From positions 1 to 34,808 of the forward strand of contig JBGZSM010000018.1 of assembly GCA_041853585.1 (NCBI GenBank): DNA of 34,808 bases, read 5' to 3'. The notes under the pieces were generated by a model. That model had not been told where the DNA came from and searched no databases. It saw only the letters and a list, made by a program, of their open reading frames with translations. The DNA is from JAUNKE01 sp041853585. GTDB lineage: Bacteria; Bacillota; Clostridia; Peptostreptococcales; Filifactoraceae. Every line of letters begins with the position of its first letter. Within the stretch, counting starts at the first letter, position 1. A program made the translations under genes and the position numbers. Of the stretch, positions 23,770 through 31,793 are shown one piece after another.

Positions 23770-23890
23770 AAAATGAAATCAAAATCTGAAATGGAAACTC
23801 GGATTTGCAAAACAAAAATTGGAAATTGGATTGAGTTTAGAAAAACAAAATAAAAATTCAAATTTGGATTTGAAAAATGAAATCAAAATC
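23770..23890. repeat. 17-bp direct repeat in non-coding sequence
   Basis: AAAATGAAATCAAAATC occurs at 23770-23786 and again at 23874-23890, 104 bases apart, inside an intergenic stretch of related degenerate words (AATTCAAATTTGGATTTG, ACAAAAATTGGAAATTGG). Confidence 0.6.
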
Positions 23891-23945
23891 CCGAATGGAT
23901 TTTGCTCTCCGGCATTTAAGGGAAGCAACCACTCGGGACTTTTTG
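23890..23945 (+). terminator. Terminator of the fhs-to-UMF1 run
   Basis: CCCGAATGG (23890-23898) pairs with CCACTCGGG (23929-23937) with one mismatch, with further partial pairing inside, and is followed by CTTTTTG. Confidence 0.6.
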
Positions 23946-23953
23946 TGCAAAGA

Positions 23954-23981
23954 CTGCACTTCAAGTGCAAATGCAGTTTTT
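23954..23981 (+). terminator. Second, tandem terminator-like hairpin
   Basis: CTGC...GCAG (23954-23957 with 23973-23976), or the inner TGCACTT/AAGTGCA pairing, is followed directly by TTTTT. It is a back-up to the structure just upstream. Confidence 0.5.
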
Positions 23982-24029
23982 CAAAGCTATTGGAGAAAGC
24001 TCGTTTATTTCTTGAGTTTTATCCGAAAT

Positions 24030-24647
24030 TTATGATTCGATAATGAATTTTTGAACGATATCTCTTAATCGTTGTGATAAATCGGAGAGCTTGTTGCCCT
24101 CAGATGAAATTTCTTTGAACGATTCCGTCTGCGTTTGTGTCGAAGCGGCGATTTTTTCCCTTTTATAAATCGGAGAGGATATCGTCAAAGAGGGTTCTTT
24201 CGTCATTTTATCGCTGTGATTTTTGAAGTGAACAGCTCACCGAAAGATGATTTTTTGAAAAATTCTTCATCGAAGATTTGCAAAGTGTCACTATTCGATA
24301 AAAGAATTTTTGCATTACGCTTTAAATAGCTGACAAAAAAGCAAGTGAAATCAAGTTTTTTTGCTCGTTCTTCGTAAAATTTAACACGATCTTCTGAATA
24401 GATGTCATTTGAGAGAATAGGAGATTTGGATAGTTCCGAAACGATGTTTTCGTTGTGCTGCATATTTTTATCAATAATTTCCGCGCCGAGATCGGTTATC
24501 TTTGAAATGTCTTCCTGTACCTGAGCGGAAAAATATTTTTGGACGAAATGGTTGCTGAAAGAAAGCATGGATAAATTTGAAACAATCAACATCAGGACAA
24601 TTGTAACGGTAATACTTAGTTTAATTACCGGTTTTGTTTATTATCAT
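24030..24647 (-). pseudogene. Methyl-accepting chemotaxis protein remnant
   Basis: On the - strand ATG 24647, preceded by AAGGAG, opens MIINKTG and shifts frame within ten codons. The next frame continues with the first membrane helix (KLSITVTIVLMLIVSNLSML) and a Cache-like sensor domain to about 24203. A second shift at an AAAA run leads into KEPSLTISSPIYKRE, typical of the end of a Cache domain. This joins directly to IAASTQTQTESFKEISSEGN and SDLSQRLRDIVQKFII, the extreme C-terminus of a chemoreceptor, ending at TAA 24030. The second membrane helix, HAMP domain and signalling hairpin are deleted. No other chemotaxis gene is present in the window. Confidence 0.8.
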
Positions 24648-24724
24648 TTTACACTCCTTGTAATAGTAGATGATTATATCGTAAAAGATACAAAATACTT
24701 TATATCAGAAAAGTTTTTTGAGAC

Positions 24725-24755
24725 AAAAAATCCATCCGCTCTTCACGGATGGATT
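24725..24755 (-). terminator. Terminator of the trk-dsbA-like operon
   Basis: The 10-bp perfect stem AATCCATCCG/CGGATGGATT with a seven-base loop is followed by TTTTTT on the - strand, starting about 15 bases after the stop codon at 24771. Confidence 0.85.
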
Positions 24756-24770
24756 GCAATTTCTCAGATA

Positions 24771-25622
24771 TTATGTCAATATGGCAAAATCGCCGTTTCC
24801 GATTCGTTTTATAACAATTTGTCCTTCTTGGACAAAAGGATTCAGCGCTTTTTGTACTTCTGTGTAATCGGAGAAATCAAAAGCTTGCCGAATTTCCTCC
24901 ATCGCCATGCGCGGATGCTTTTTCATCAGCGCAAGGAAATTTTCTTTCGTAAATTCAAATAAAGTCGGCCGGATTTTTCCGTTGCTCAAACGAAAGATTA
25001 TTTCGACGAACTGCTCAAAGTTCACATAGCCGCGAGCGAAAATTCGCAGGCCGTCCATCTCCAGCACATAGGTCGGAAAAACACTGACGCCGTAAGCGGA
25101 TGCCTCGCGCAAATCTTCTTCAAAATTTCTTTCGGCAGAGCCGTCCTCCAAATGAGCCTTGAATTGCACGGCATTGAGATACGATTCGGCAGCGATTTCA
25201 AGCAATACTTCCGGGTGACTACTCAGTCTCGCCTCTGCAGCCGATGCGAGTCGAAGATTGTATAAAAATAAATCCGCCTTGCTCTCGTCAGTCAACTGAG
25301 CGGCTTTATAGGCGATATTTTGCGGAAAAGTCGACGGGTATTCATCTGAAAATAAGTTAAAATCCGTGCTGTTGACCGGCATCTTGTGCTTTGCGGAAGC
25401 TTCGAGCCAATGCGCCGCAACTTGACGATTAAATTCTTCTGCGGAGTTGCCGCCGATGTTGTTGCCTTCGTCCATAAAACCCTTGATGTCATCGACGAGG
25501 CCGCCCATAATATGCTCCAGATGAATTTGATTCGGAAAATGAGTTTCCAATTTGCGAAGAATCGGCTCACTTCCCCAGCACCAAGTACATATCGGGTCGG
25601 TAAAACATTTTATTAAAATCAT
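24771..25622 (-). CDS. DsbA-family thioredoxin-fold protein (SpxH/FrnE-like)
   Basis: The protein opens MILIKCFTDPICTWCWGSEP, with a CTWC redox motif at residues 12-15 and the WCWGSEP context of the SpxH (YjbH)/FrnE branch. It has no signal peptide and is cytoplasmic. SFPTY-like cis-proline (VSVFPTYVLEMDG, around 180) is present. A helical C-terminal extension (about 215-283) resembles a winged-helix segment. Family members act as disulfide isomerases or as adaptors delivering Spx to ClpXP; which applies here is unknown. ATG 25622 has GGAGGAG upstream. It is 30 bases after trkH on the same strand, so it may be the third gene of that operon. Confidence 0.82.
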   Translation of the reverse strand: MILIKCFTDPICTWCWGSEPILRKLETHFPNQIHLEHIMGGLVDDIKGFMDEGNNIGGNSAEEFNRQVAAHWLEASAKHKMPVNSTDFNLFSDEYPSTFPQNIAYKAAQLTDESKADLFLYNLRLASAAEARLSSHPEVLLEIAAESYLNAVQFKAHLEDGSAERNFEEDLREASAYGVSVFPTYVLEMDGLRIFARGYVNFEQFVEIIFRLSNGKIRPTLFEFTKENFLALMKKHPRMAMEEIRQAFDFSDYTEVQKALNPFVQEGQIVIKRIGNGDFAILT

Positions 25623-25652
25623 TTGAACTCCTCCATGCGTCAAGTAAGCGAA

Positions 25653-27092
25653 TTATTTTTTCCAAGTACCTAAGGTGAATAGCGCAAGCATCGGAAAGAG
25701 CTCCAATCGACCTGCAAGCATATCGAAACAAAGAATCAGCTTCATCGGTGCGCTCAGATGGGCGAAATTGCCGACCGGACCGACCGATTTCAAACCCGGA
25801 CCGATGTTGTTAATCGTTCCGTTGACCGCACCGAAGGCGGTTTCCATATCGAGACCGAGCGCCGTAAGTCCGAGCACCGAAGCGGAAAATATAATGAAGA
25901 AGATACCGATATAAGTTCCGGTACCGTAAATCACATCGTCTTCCAAGGATTTGTCATCCAAGGTAATCGGCATTACCCAATTCGGATGCAAATTCTTTTT
26001 CACTCGTCGCACCGCCGATTTGAACAGAATTAAAATTCGTGCCACCTTCAGACCGCCGCCCGTCGAGCCGGCGCAGGCACCGATCATCATCAAAATCATC
26101 ATAATCGTCTGTGCGAAGGACGACCACTCCATATAATCCGCCGTTGCAAAACCGGTTGAGGTCATGATGGAGGAGACTTGAAAAAACGCATAGCGGAAAG
26201 TTTGCGCGACATCGCCATACCGATGATAGATGCTCAGCATCACAAAAATCGTTGCGGTAAACATGATTCCCAAGTACCAATGCAATTCTTCCGAGCGGAA
26301 TGCTTCGGCAAAATTCTTAGTCAAAATCAAAAAATAGAGGTTGAAGTTGACTCCGAAGATGAGCATAAAAATCGCAACTACCATGTCGACATAGTAGCTG
26401 TCATAATGCGCAATGCTGGTATTGGTGACCGCAAAACCGCCCGTTCCCGCTGTTGAAAACGCGGTGACGATGCTGTCAAATAGAGGCAGATTGCCGAGGT
26501 AGAGCAGAATGATTTCGGCAAGCGTGATGGCAATATAGATTCCGTACAGAATCTGCGCGGTGTTTCGCATTCGAGAGACCAGTTTGCCGACCGTCGGGCC
26601 GGGAACTTCCGCCTTCATCAGATGCATCGAACGGGAATTACTTTGCGGTAAGACCGCCAATGCAAAGACGAGCACACCCATTCCGCCAATCCAATGCGTA
26701 AAGCTTCGCCAAAACAAAATTCCCTTTGGCAAGGATTCGATTTCCGTCAGAATCGTCGAGCCCGTTGTGGTGAAACCCGAAACGGTTTCAAAAAATGCAT
26801 CGACCACCGAAGGAATTTTCCCGCTGATGACAAAGGGAGCGGCACCGAATGCCGAGAAAAGTATCCACGACAAAGCGACGATGACCATGCCTTCTTTGGC
26901 ATAGATATTATTTCTGTCCGGGACTTTGTGACCGAGCACGCCGCCGCATATCATCAACACGATAACCGGGGGCAAAAAAGCGGATGCCGTATGCTCGGCG
27001 TAAATCAGCGAAACGATGAATGGGATAATCATCAAAAAGCCGTTCACCTTCATCATTTGCCCCAAAATATATTTTACCATTTTATAATTCAT
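25653..27092 (-). CDS. trkH: TrkH-family potassium uptake protein
   Basis: The 479-residue membrane protein has about ten to twelve helices. Selectivity-filter regions of the TrkH/Ktr family are visible, such as SGFTTTGSTI near residue 105, FSTAGTGGFAV near 215, SSIMTSTGFATADY and the conserved GACAGSTGGGLKVAR near 310. It imports K+ together with the cytoplasmic TrkA regulator encoded just upstream. ATG 27092 is chosen because AAGGA precedes it; an in-frame start at 27119 would overlap trkA. Confidence 0.95.
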   Translation of the reverse strand: MNYKMVKYILGQMMKVNGFLMIIPFIVSLIYAEHTASAFLPPVIVLMICGGVLGHKVPDRNNIYAKEGMVIVALSWILFSAFGAAPFVISGKIPSVVDAFFETVSGFTTTGSTILTEIESLPKGILFWRSFTHWIGGMGVLVFALAVLPQSNSRSMHLMKAEVPGPTVGKLVSRMRNTAQILYGIYIAITLAEIILLYLGNLPLFDSIVTAFSTAGTGGFAVTNTSIAHYDSYYVDMVVAIFMLIFGVNFNLYFLILTKNFAEAFRSEELHWYLGIMFTATIFVMLSIYHRYGDVAQTFRYAFFQVSSIMTSTGFATADYMEWSSFAQTIMMILMMIGACAGSTGGGLKVARILILFKSAVRRVKKNLHPNWVMPITLDDKSLEDDVIYGTGTYIGIFFIIFSASVLGLTALGLDMETAFGAVNGTINNIGPGLKSVGPVGNFAHLSAPMKLILCFDMLAGRLELFPMLALFTLGTWKK

Positions 27093-27105
27093 TGAATGTC
27101 CTTCT

Positions 27106-28467
27106 TTATACAATATCAAAAATGTCTTTTAAATCCGAAAGATATTTGATGGTCGTCACTATGATGACATTGTCATCCGGCAATAGAAAGTCATTTCCAC
27201 GCGGAAAGATGATTTTGCCGTTTCGAATGATGTAGGCGAGCATGATACCCGACTTTATCGGCATTTCTTTGATTGGAATATTTATAAAATCGGCATCTTC
27301 CGCCACCTTAAACTCCAATGCCTCCACTCGATTGTTGAGCAATTTATACAGTGTTTGCACATTGGACCCCTTGGAATTGATTTTTGCACGCACATAGCGA
27401 ACGATTCGCTGCACAATCATTTCTTTCGGTGTGACGATGGCACCGATTCCGGAGTTGCTGATCATTTTGATAAAGCCGTATCGATTCACCTTCGTGATTA
27501 CCCTGCGCACATTTTTGCTGTTCGCATACAAAGAGATGATAATATTTTCTTCGTCGATTCCGGTCAGCGAAATGCAAGCGTCCATCGAATCGAGATTTTC
27601 TTCATCTAAAATCTCGGGATTGGTTCCGTCGCCATTGATGACCGTCGAATTCGGAATCATCTTGCTGAGCTCTTCCGCGCGCTCCGGGTTGATTTCAATC
27701 ACCCGCACATTCATGCGCATCTCTTCCAAGTTTTTTGCAACATAATAAGAGATGGAGCCGCCGCCAATCAACATAACATCTTTGATTTTAGTGTTGATGA
27801 TGTTGATGGTTTTGAAAAAATTGGAAAGTTCGCCCGCAGCCGCAGTCACATAGATTCGGTCATGCTCCGCAAGAACAAAATCGCCGTTTGGAATAATTAC
27901 TTCATTCTCTCGAGTCACACAGCATACCAGGATGTCGATATTCAGATTCTTCGAAATGTCCGCCAGGCGTTGGTTGGCAAGCAGATTTCCTTCCGGGATT
28001 TCAAATCCGACGAGATTCACCTTTCCTTTGACAAAGGTTTCCACCTCTAAAGTGGACGGGTACTGAATGATTCGGGAAATATAGCTCGCAGCCACCTGGT
28101 CGGGATTGAGAATGAGGTCAATCTTTAATCCTTTTTGCATAAAGAGCACCTGATTCGAATACTCCGGCTTTCGAATACGAGCAATGGTGTACTTTGCTCC
28201 GAGTTCTTTGCCCACCATACAGCAAAGCGTATTTATTTCATCCGATTGTGTAACGGCAATCAACATATCTGCATTGGTTACATCGGCTTGCAACAAAATA
28301 TCACGGGATGTTCCGTTTCCGTGAATGCCGATGATATCGTAAGTTTGTGTAAATTTTTCAAGCAGTTTCAGGTTGGTGTCGATGACGGTCACATTGCATC
28401 CTTCTCTCGTGAGATGGTATGCGAGCGAATCGCCGACTTTTCCGCCACCAATTACAATAATTTGCAT
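27106..28467 (-). CDS. trkA: Trk system potassium transporter TrkA
   Basis: The 453-residue protein is two tandem RCK units: Rossmann motif IIVIGGGKVGDS at the N-terminus with Asp in VIDTN, and a second VMLIGGGSISYYV near residue 230 with VIEINPE; each is followed by a TrkA-C domain. It binds NAD(H)/ATP and gates TrkH. AGGAGGAT precedes ATG 28467. trkH follows by 13 bases and a near-consensus promoter lies just upstream, so trkA-trkH (and possibly the DsbA-like gene) form one operon. Confidence 0.96.
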   Translation of the reverse strand: MQIIVIGGGKVGDSLAYHLTREGCNVTVIDTNLKLLEKFTQTYDIIGIHGNGTSRDILLQADVTNADMLIAVTQSDEINTLCCMVGKELGAKYTIARIRKPEYSNQVLFMQKGLKIDLILNPDQVAASYISRIIQYPSTLEVETFVKGKVNLVGFEIPEGNLLANQRLADISKNLNIDILVCCVTRENEVIIPNGDFVLAEHDRIYVTAAAGELSNFFKTINIINTKIKDVMLIGGGSISYYVAKNLEEMRMNVRVIEINPERAEELSKMIPNSTVINGDGTNPEILDEENLDSMDACISLTGIDEENIIISLYANSKNVRRVITKVNRYGFIKMISNSGIGAIVTPKEMIVQRIVRYVRAKINSKGSNVQTLYKLLNNRVEALEFKVAEDADFINIPIKEMPIKSGIMLAYIIRNGKIIFPRGNDFLLPDDNVIIVTTIKYLSDLKDIFDIV

Positions 28468-28492
28468 AAGTCATCCTCCAATCGCTATTATG

Positions 28493-28521
28493 ATTATAGC
28501 CTAAGAGCAAGGGCATTTCAA
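28493..28521 (-). promoter_or_regulatory. trkA operon promoter
   Basis: On the - strand TTGAAA (28521-28516), 17 bases, TATAAT (28498-28493), with transcription expected to start close to the AGGAGGAT of trkA. Confidence 0.75.
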
Positions 28522-28678
28522 GAGAAAAGAGTAAAACCTGCAAGGCATGTTGAAAAAGTAAATCGGAAGCTTTTTTGAAGAAAGAAATCGGCTTTTATCG
28601 TTTGTAAAAGAATTTTATTCGCCTGAAAAAAAGTTTTGAAAAATTCCTTTGATAAATGGTTTTTACATTGAAAATTTG

Positions 28679-28707
28679 TTTGAAAAGAACGCTTTTCGTA
28701 ATATAAT
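28679..28707 (+). promoter_or_regulatory. Promoter for the small membrane protein/acetyltransferase genes
   Basis: TTTGAA (28679-28684), 17 bases, TATAAT (28702-28707). The leader before the next start codon is about 75 bases. Confidence 0.65.
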
Positions 28708-28790
28708 AGAAATAATAAGGGAGTTTTACAGACAGGATTCCTTATCGAATGCCTTGAAGCTTGAATTGCCGGATAGAAATGGAGGAGAAA

Positions 28791-29030
28791 ATGAAAAAAA
28801 CAATCACCAAAGCGCTCTGCATAAAAAGCATGGTCACTTGGCTCGTCGTGGCATTTGTGTGTATTCTCTCGCTGAATGTTTTTATCCGCAAGCTGATGGA
28901 GAGTTTTGCAAACCAAGAAGAAATTTTTATTCCCGGCATCGCAGTGCTGTTCGGCGTTGTCATTTTGGCATTGTTTTTTGCCGGCAAGCAAATCATCAAA
29001 TACATTCGGCTGATAAGAGAAATTCAGTAA
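28791..29030 (+). CDS. Small two-helix membrane protein, unknown function
   Basis: The 79-residue product starts at ATG 28791 after GGAGGAGAAA; an in-frame TTG at 28761 lacks a ribosome site. It has a basic N-terminus (MKKTITKALCIKS), two hydrophobic helices (MVTWLVVAFVCILSLNVFI and FGVVILALFFAG) and a basic C-terminus. I do not recognise the family. It is transcribed divergently from trkA. Confidence 0.65.
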   Translation: MKKTITKALCIKSMVTWLVVAFVCILSLNVFIRKLMESFANQEEIFIPGIAVLFGVVILALFFAGKQIIKYIRLIREIQ

Positions 29031-29094
29031 GCATGATGGAATAGGGAATTTTGCCAAGTTGCGTAATGAGGGACTAAACGGAAGGAGTTTTGAA

Positions 29095-29610
29095 ATGAAA
29101 GATTATAAATTGGAATCCGAAAGACTTTATTTGGAAGAGATTGACCTGAAACATGGAGAGGCGATATTGAAGCATTTTACATCCCGAGTCACAACCTATA
29201 TGTATCCAAAGCCGAATGAGAATTTGGAAGAGGTACATCAATTTATCCGCTCGATGATTGAAGCGAAAAAGAGTGAAGATATCTATACTTATGCCATTTT
29301 TTTGAAAAGCACTAAAGAATTTATCGGTATGCTCGGGCTTCACCGTTTGAAAGAAGAGATTCCGGAGATTGGAATTTGGACAAAGGAAGAGGCTTTCGGC
29401 AATCATTACGGCAGAGAGGCGGTCTCCATTTTATTTGAAATCGCGAGACAAAAAGGCTTTAAAAAATTGCTCTATCCGGTCGACCATCGCAATATTGCGA
29501 GCCGAAAAATTCCACTGTATTATTCGGGAAAATCGAATGAGCTGATTCAAAAGCGGCCAACTGCGGATAACAGAGAGCTTGAGGTCATCGACTACATTAT
29601 TGAAATATAA
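29095..29610 (+). CDS. GNAT-family N-acetyltransferase (RimJ/RimL type)
   Basis: The 171-residue product follows the RimJ/RimL pattern: SERLYLEEIDLKHGEAILKHF at the N-terminus, the strand FIGMLGLHRL, EIGIWTKEEAFGNHYGREAV (acetyl-CoA pyrophosphate loop region) and DHRNIASRKI. The end is slightly unusual: where most homologues continue EKLGG, this reads PLYYSGKSNELIQK. The substrate, a protein or small-molecule amine, is unknown. ATG 29095 follows GGAAGGAG. Confidence 0.85.
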   Translation: MKDYKLESERLYLEEIDLKHGEAILKHFTSRVTTYMYPKPNENLEEVHQFIRSMIEAKKSEDIYTYAIFLKSTKEFIGMLGLHRLKEEIPEIGIWTKEEAFGNHYGREAVSILFEIARQKGFKKLLYPVDHRNIASRKIPLYYSGKSNELIQKRPTADNRELEVIDYIIEI

Positions 29611-29751
29611 TCGTTTCGAAGTAAAACCGCGGAGCGATGTGATCAACTGCCGACAATCCGATTTTTCGGTCTAAATTTGAGGTAGGCAATACAAATTAGA
29701 TTTTTAAAAATCAGCATAATTCCGCGAAAGAGTTGCAAAACTTTATCTTCT

Positions 29752-29778
29752 ACAGTCGAAAAATTTCGGCTGTTTTTT
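29752..29778 (+). terminator. Intrinsic terminator upstream of the hcp promoter region
   Basis: ACAGTCGAA pairs with TTCGGCTGT (one G-T pair) and is followed by TTTTTT. It lies about 140 bases after the acetyltransferase gene and ends its transcript. Confidence 0.7.
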
Positions 29779-29869
29779 ACTTTTGATTTGACATTCGACC
29801 TATAATAAGGAAGAAATACAAAACGGAGAATCTTTCTTCTCACAAAAAAAATTAAAAAAGCATGAAATG

Positions 29870-29883
29870 GTAACCGATGTTAC
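29870..29883. promoter_or_regulatory. GTAAC-N4-GTTAC operator upstream of hcp (CRP/FNR-type)
   Basis: A perfect 5-4-5 palindrome, GTAACCGATGTTAC, of the size bound by CRP/FNR-family dimers. With TAGAAT at 29907-29912 as the -10 box, transcription would start near 29919 and the palindrome centre (29876.5) would lie about 42 bases upstream, the class II activation position. HcpR, a CRP/FNR-family nitrosative-stress regulator, commonly activates hcp in anaerobes, so HcpR is the natural candidate. Confidence 0.6.
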
Positions 29884-29954
29884 GGCGCTTAGTTATCACT
29901 TTCGTATAGAATAAATACAGGAAATGAAAAACAAGGTTAAAGACGGAGGTTACT

Positions 29955-31595
29955 ATGGATAATTTAATGTTTTGCTATCAATGCCAAGAGACGGCGGGAA
30001 ATAAAGGTTGCACAAAGATGGGCGTTTGCGGAAAGTCGCCGGAAGTTGCAAATATGCAGGACTTGTTGGTGTATGTTTCCAAAGGTGCATCGGAAGTGAC
30101 CACTCTGCTTAGAGCACAAGGCAAACCGGTTGACAAAGATACCAACCACATGATTACATTGAATCTGTTTACTACCATCACGAATGCAAACTTTGATGAG
30201 CAGGTATTTGTGGAGCGTGTAAAAGCGACTTTGGATTTGAAAAAGAAATTGATTGCGCAGCTTGGCGATACTTCCCAACTATCTGAGGCGGCGCTTTGGG
30301 AAAGTTACGATATCAATGAAATGAAGGAAAAGGCGAAGACGGTTGGCGTTTTGTCAACGGAGAACGAAGATGTGCGCAGCTTGCGTGAACTGACCATCTA
30401 CGGTTTGAAAGGTCTTTCCGCATACAGCAAGCATGCCAATGTACTCGGTCATGACGATGAAGAAGTGGATGCATTTTTGCAGCTTGCCCTTGCCAAAACT
30501 TTGGACAACAATTTGAGCGTCGATGCATTGGTGCAGCTTGTACTCGATACCGGAAATGCAGGGGTCAAAGGAATGGCTTTGCTTGATAAAGCCAACACAT
30601 CCACTTACGGAAATCCTGAAATGACAAAAGTGAATCTTGGCGTTCGCAAGAACCCGGGAATTTTGGTTTCCGGTCACGACCTTCGGGATTTTGAAATGCT
30701 GCTTGAGCAAACCAAAGGAACCGGTGTCGATATCTACACTCATTCCGAGATGCTTCCTGCCAACTATTATCCGGCATTCAAAAAATATGACCACTTTGTA
30801 GGAAACTACGGAAATGCTTGGTGGCAGCAAAAAGAAGAATTCGAAGCGTTCAACGGACCGATTTTGATGACGACCAACTGTATCGTTCCGCCGAAAGAAA
30901 GCTACAAGTCGAGAGTGTTCACAACCGGTTCTGCAGGCTTCCCGGGCTGCAAGCATATTCCGGGCGAAATCGGCGAAACAAAAGATTTCAGCGAAATCAT
31001 CGAGTTGGCAAAGACTTGCCAAAGTCCGACGGAAATTGAAACCGGCGAAATCATCGGCGGATTTGCACATCACCAAGTAATGCAGTTGGCGGACAAAGTT
31101 GTTGACGCGGTAAAATCCGGCGCGATTAAAAAATTCGTTGTGATGGGTGGATGTGACGGACGCGCAAAATCAAGAAATTACTATACGGATTTTGCAAAAG
31201 CATTGCCGCAGGACACTGTTATTTTGACAGCGGGTTGTGCAAAATACAAATACAACAAATTGCCGCTCGGCGATATCGGCGGAATTCCTCGCGTATTGGA
31301 TGCAGGACAATGCAACGATTCCTATTCATTGGCGGTTATCGCACTTAAATTGAAAGAAGTATTCGGCTTGGACGACATCAACGATTTGCCGATTATTTAT
31401 AACATCGCTTGGTATGAGCAAAAAGCGGTTATCGTATTGCTTGCATTGCTTGCACTCGGCGTGAAAAATATCCATCTCGGACCGACTATTCCGGGCTTCC
31501 TGTCACCGAATGTAGCAAAAGTTTTGGTGGAGAACTTCGGCATCGCGGGGATCGGAACGGTTGAAGATGATATGAAACTGTTCTTTGCAAATTAA
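29955..31595 (+). CDS. hcp: Hydroxylamine reductase / hybrid-cluster protein
   Basis: The N-terminal cysteines Cys7, 10, 19 and 25 (CYQC, then GC, then VCGK) bind the [4Fe-4S] cluster. Later residues for the hybrid 4Fe-2O-2S cluster are visible: GHDLRDFEMLLEQ, THSEMLPANYYP, NCIVPP, GFPGC and GCAKYKYNKL. The 546-residue length is typical of the anaerobe (class I/III) form. The enzyme removes NO and reduces hydroxylamine in the cytoplasm. ACGGAGG precedes the ATG. It stands alone between terminators; no NADH:Hcp reductase (hcr) follows. Confidence 0.97.
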   Translation: MDNLMFCYQCQETAGNKGCTKMGVCGKSPEVANMQDLLVYVSKGASEVTTLLRAQGKPVDKDTNHMITLNLFTTITNANFDEQVFVERVKATLDLKKKLIAQLGDTSQLSEAALWESYDINEMKEKAKTVGVLSTENEDVRSLRELTIYGLKGLSAYSKHANVLGHDDEEVDAFLQLALAKTLDNNLSVDALVQLVLDTGNAGVKGMALLDKANTSTYGNPEMTKVNLGVRKNPGILVSGHDLRDFEMLLEQTKGTGVDIYTHSEMLPANYYPAFKKYDHFVGNYGNAWWQQKEEFEAFNGPILMTTNCIVPPKESYKSRVFTTGSAGFPGCKHIPGEIGETKDFSEIIELAKTCQSPTEIETGEIIGGFAHHQVMQLADKVVDAVKSGAIKKFVVMGGCDGRAKSRNYYTDFAKALPQDTVILTAGCAKYKYNKLPLGDIGGIPRVLDAGQCNDSYSLAVIALKLKEVFGLDDINDLPIIYNIAWYEQKAVIVLLALLALGVKNIHLGPTIPGFLSPNVAKVLVENFGIAGIGTVEDDMKLFFAN

Positions 31596-31605
31596 TATCA
31601 GATTG

Positions 31606-31635
31606 AATACTGTGGCTTGTCCACAGTATTTTTTT
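31606..31635 (+). terminator. hcp terminator
   Basis: AATACTGTGG/CCACAGTATT, a perfect 10-bp stem with a CTTGT loop, is followed by a run of T's. Confidence 0.9.
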
Positions 31636-31793
31636 GCCGACATTTCATAAAAAGCAATCAGCAAAACTAAAAATATGAAATAAAAAAGCTTAATCAAATT
31701 ATGTTTGAGTAAAATATAAACTTCAATCTATTGCCTATCTTTTCCGGGTCGATATATCTATAAGGAAAATTATACAATAGCGAGGGGGTTACT

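Noticed and set aside
23890..23945. T-box-like leader (AAGGGAAGCAACCACTCGGG before T's)
   Set aside because: The T-box core (GGGTGGnACCGCG) is not matched, and the next downstream + strand gene is several kb away; a plain terminator fits better.
30354..31076. 240-codon open frame on the - strand within hcp
   Set aside because: It is the complement of a well-conserved hcp coding region; the product shows no family features.
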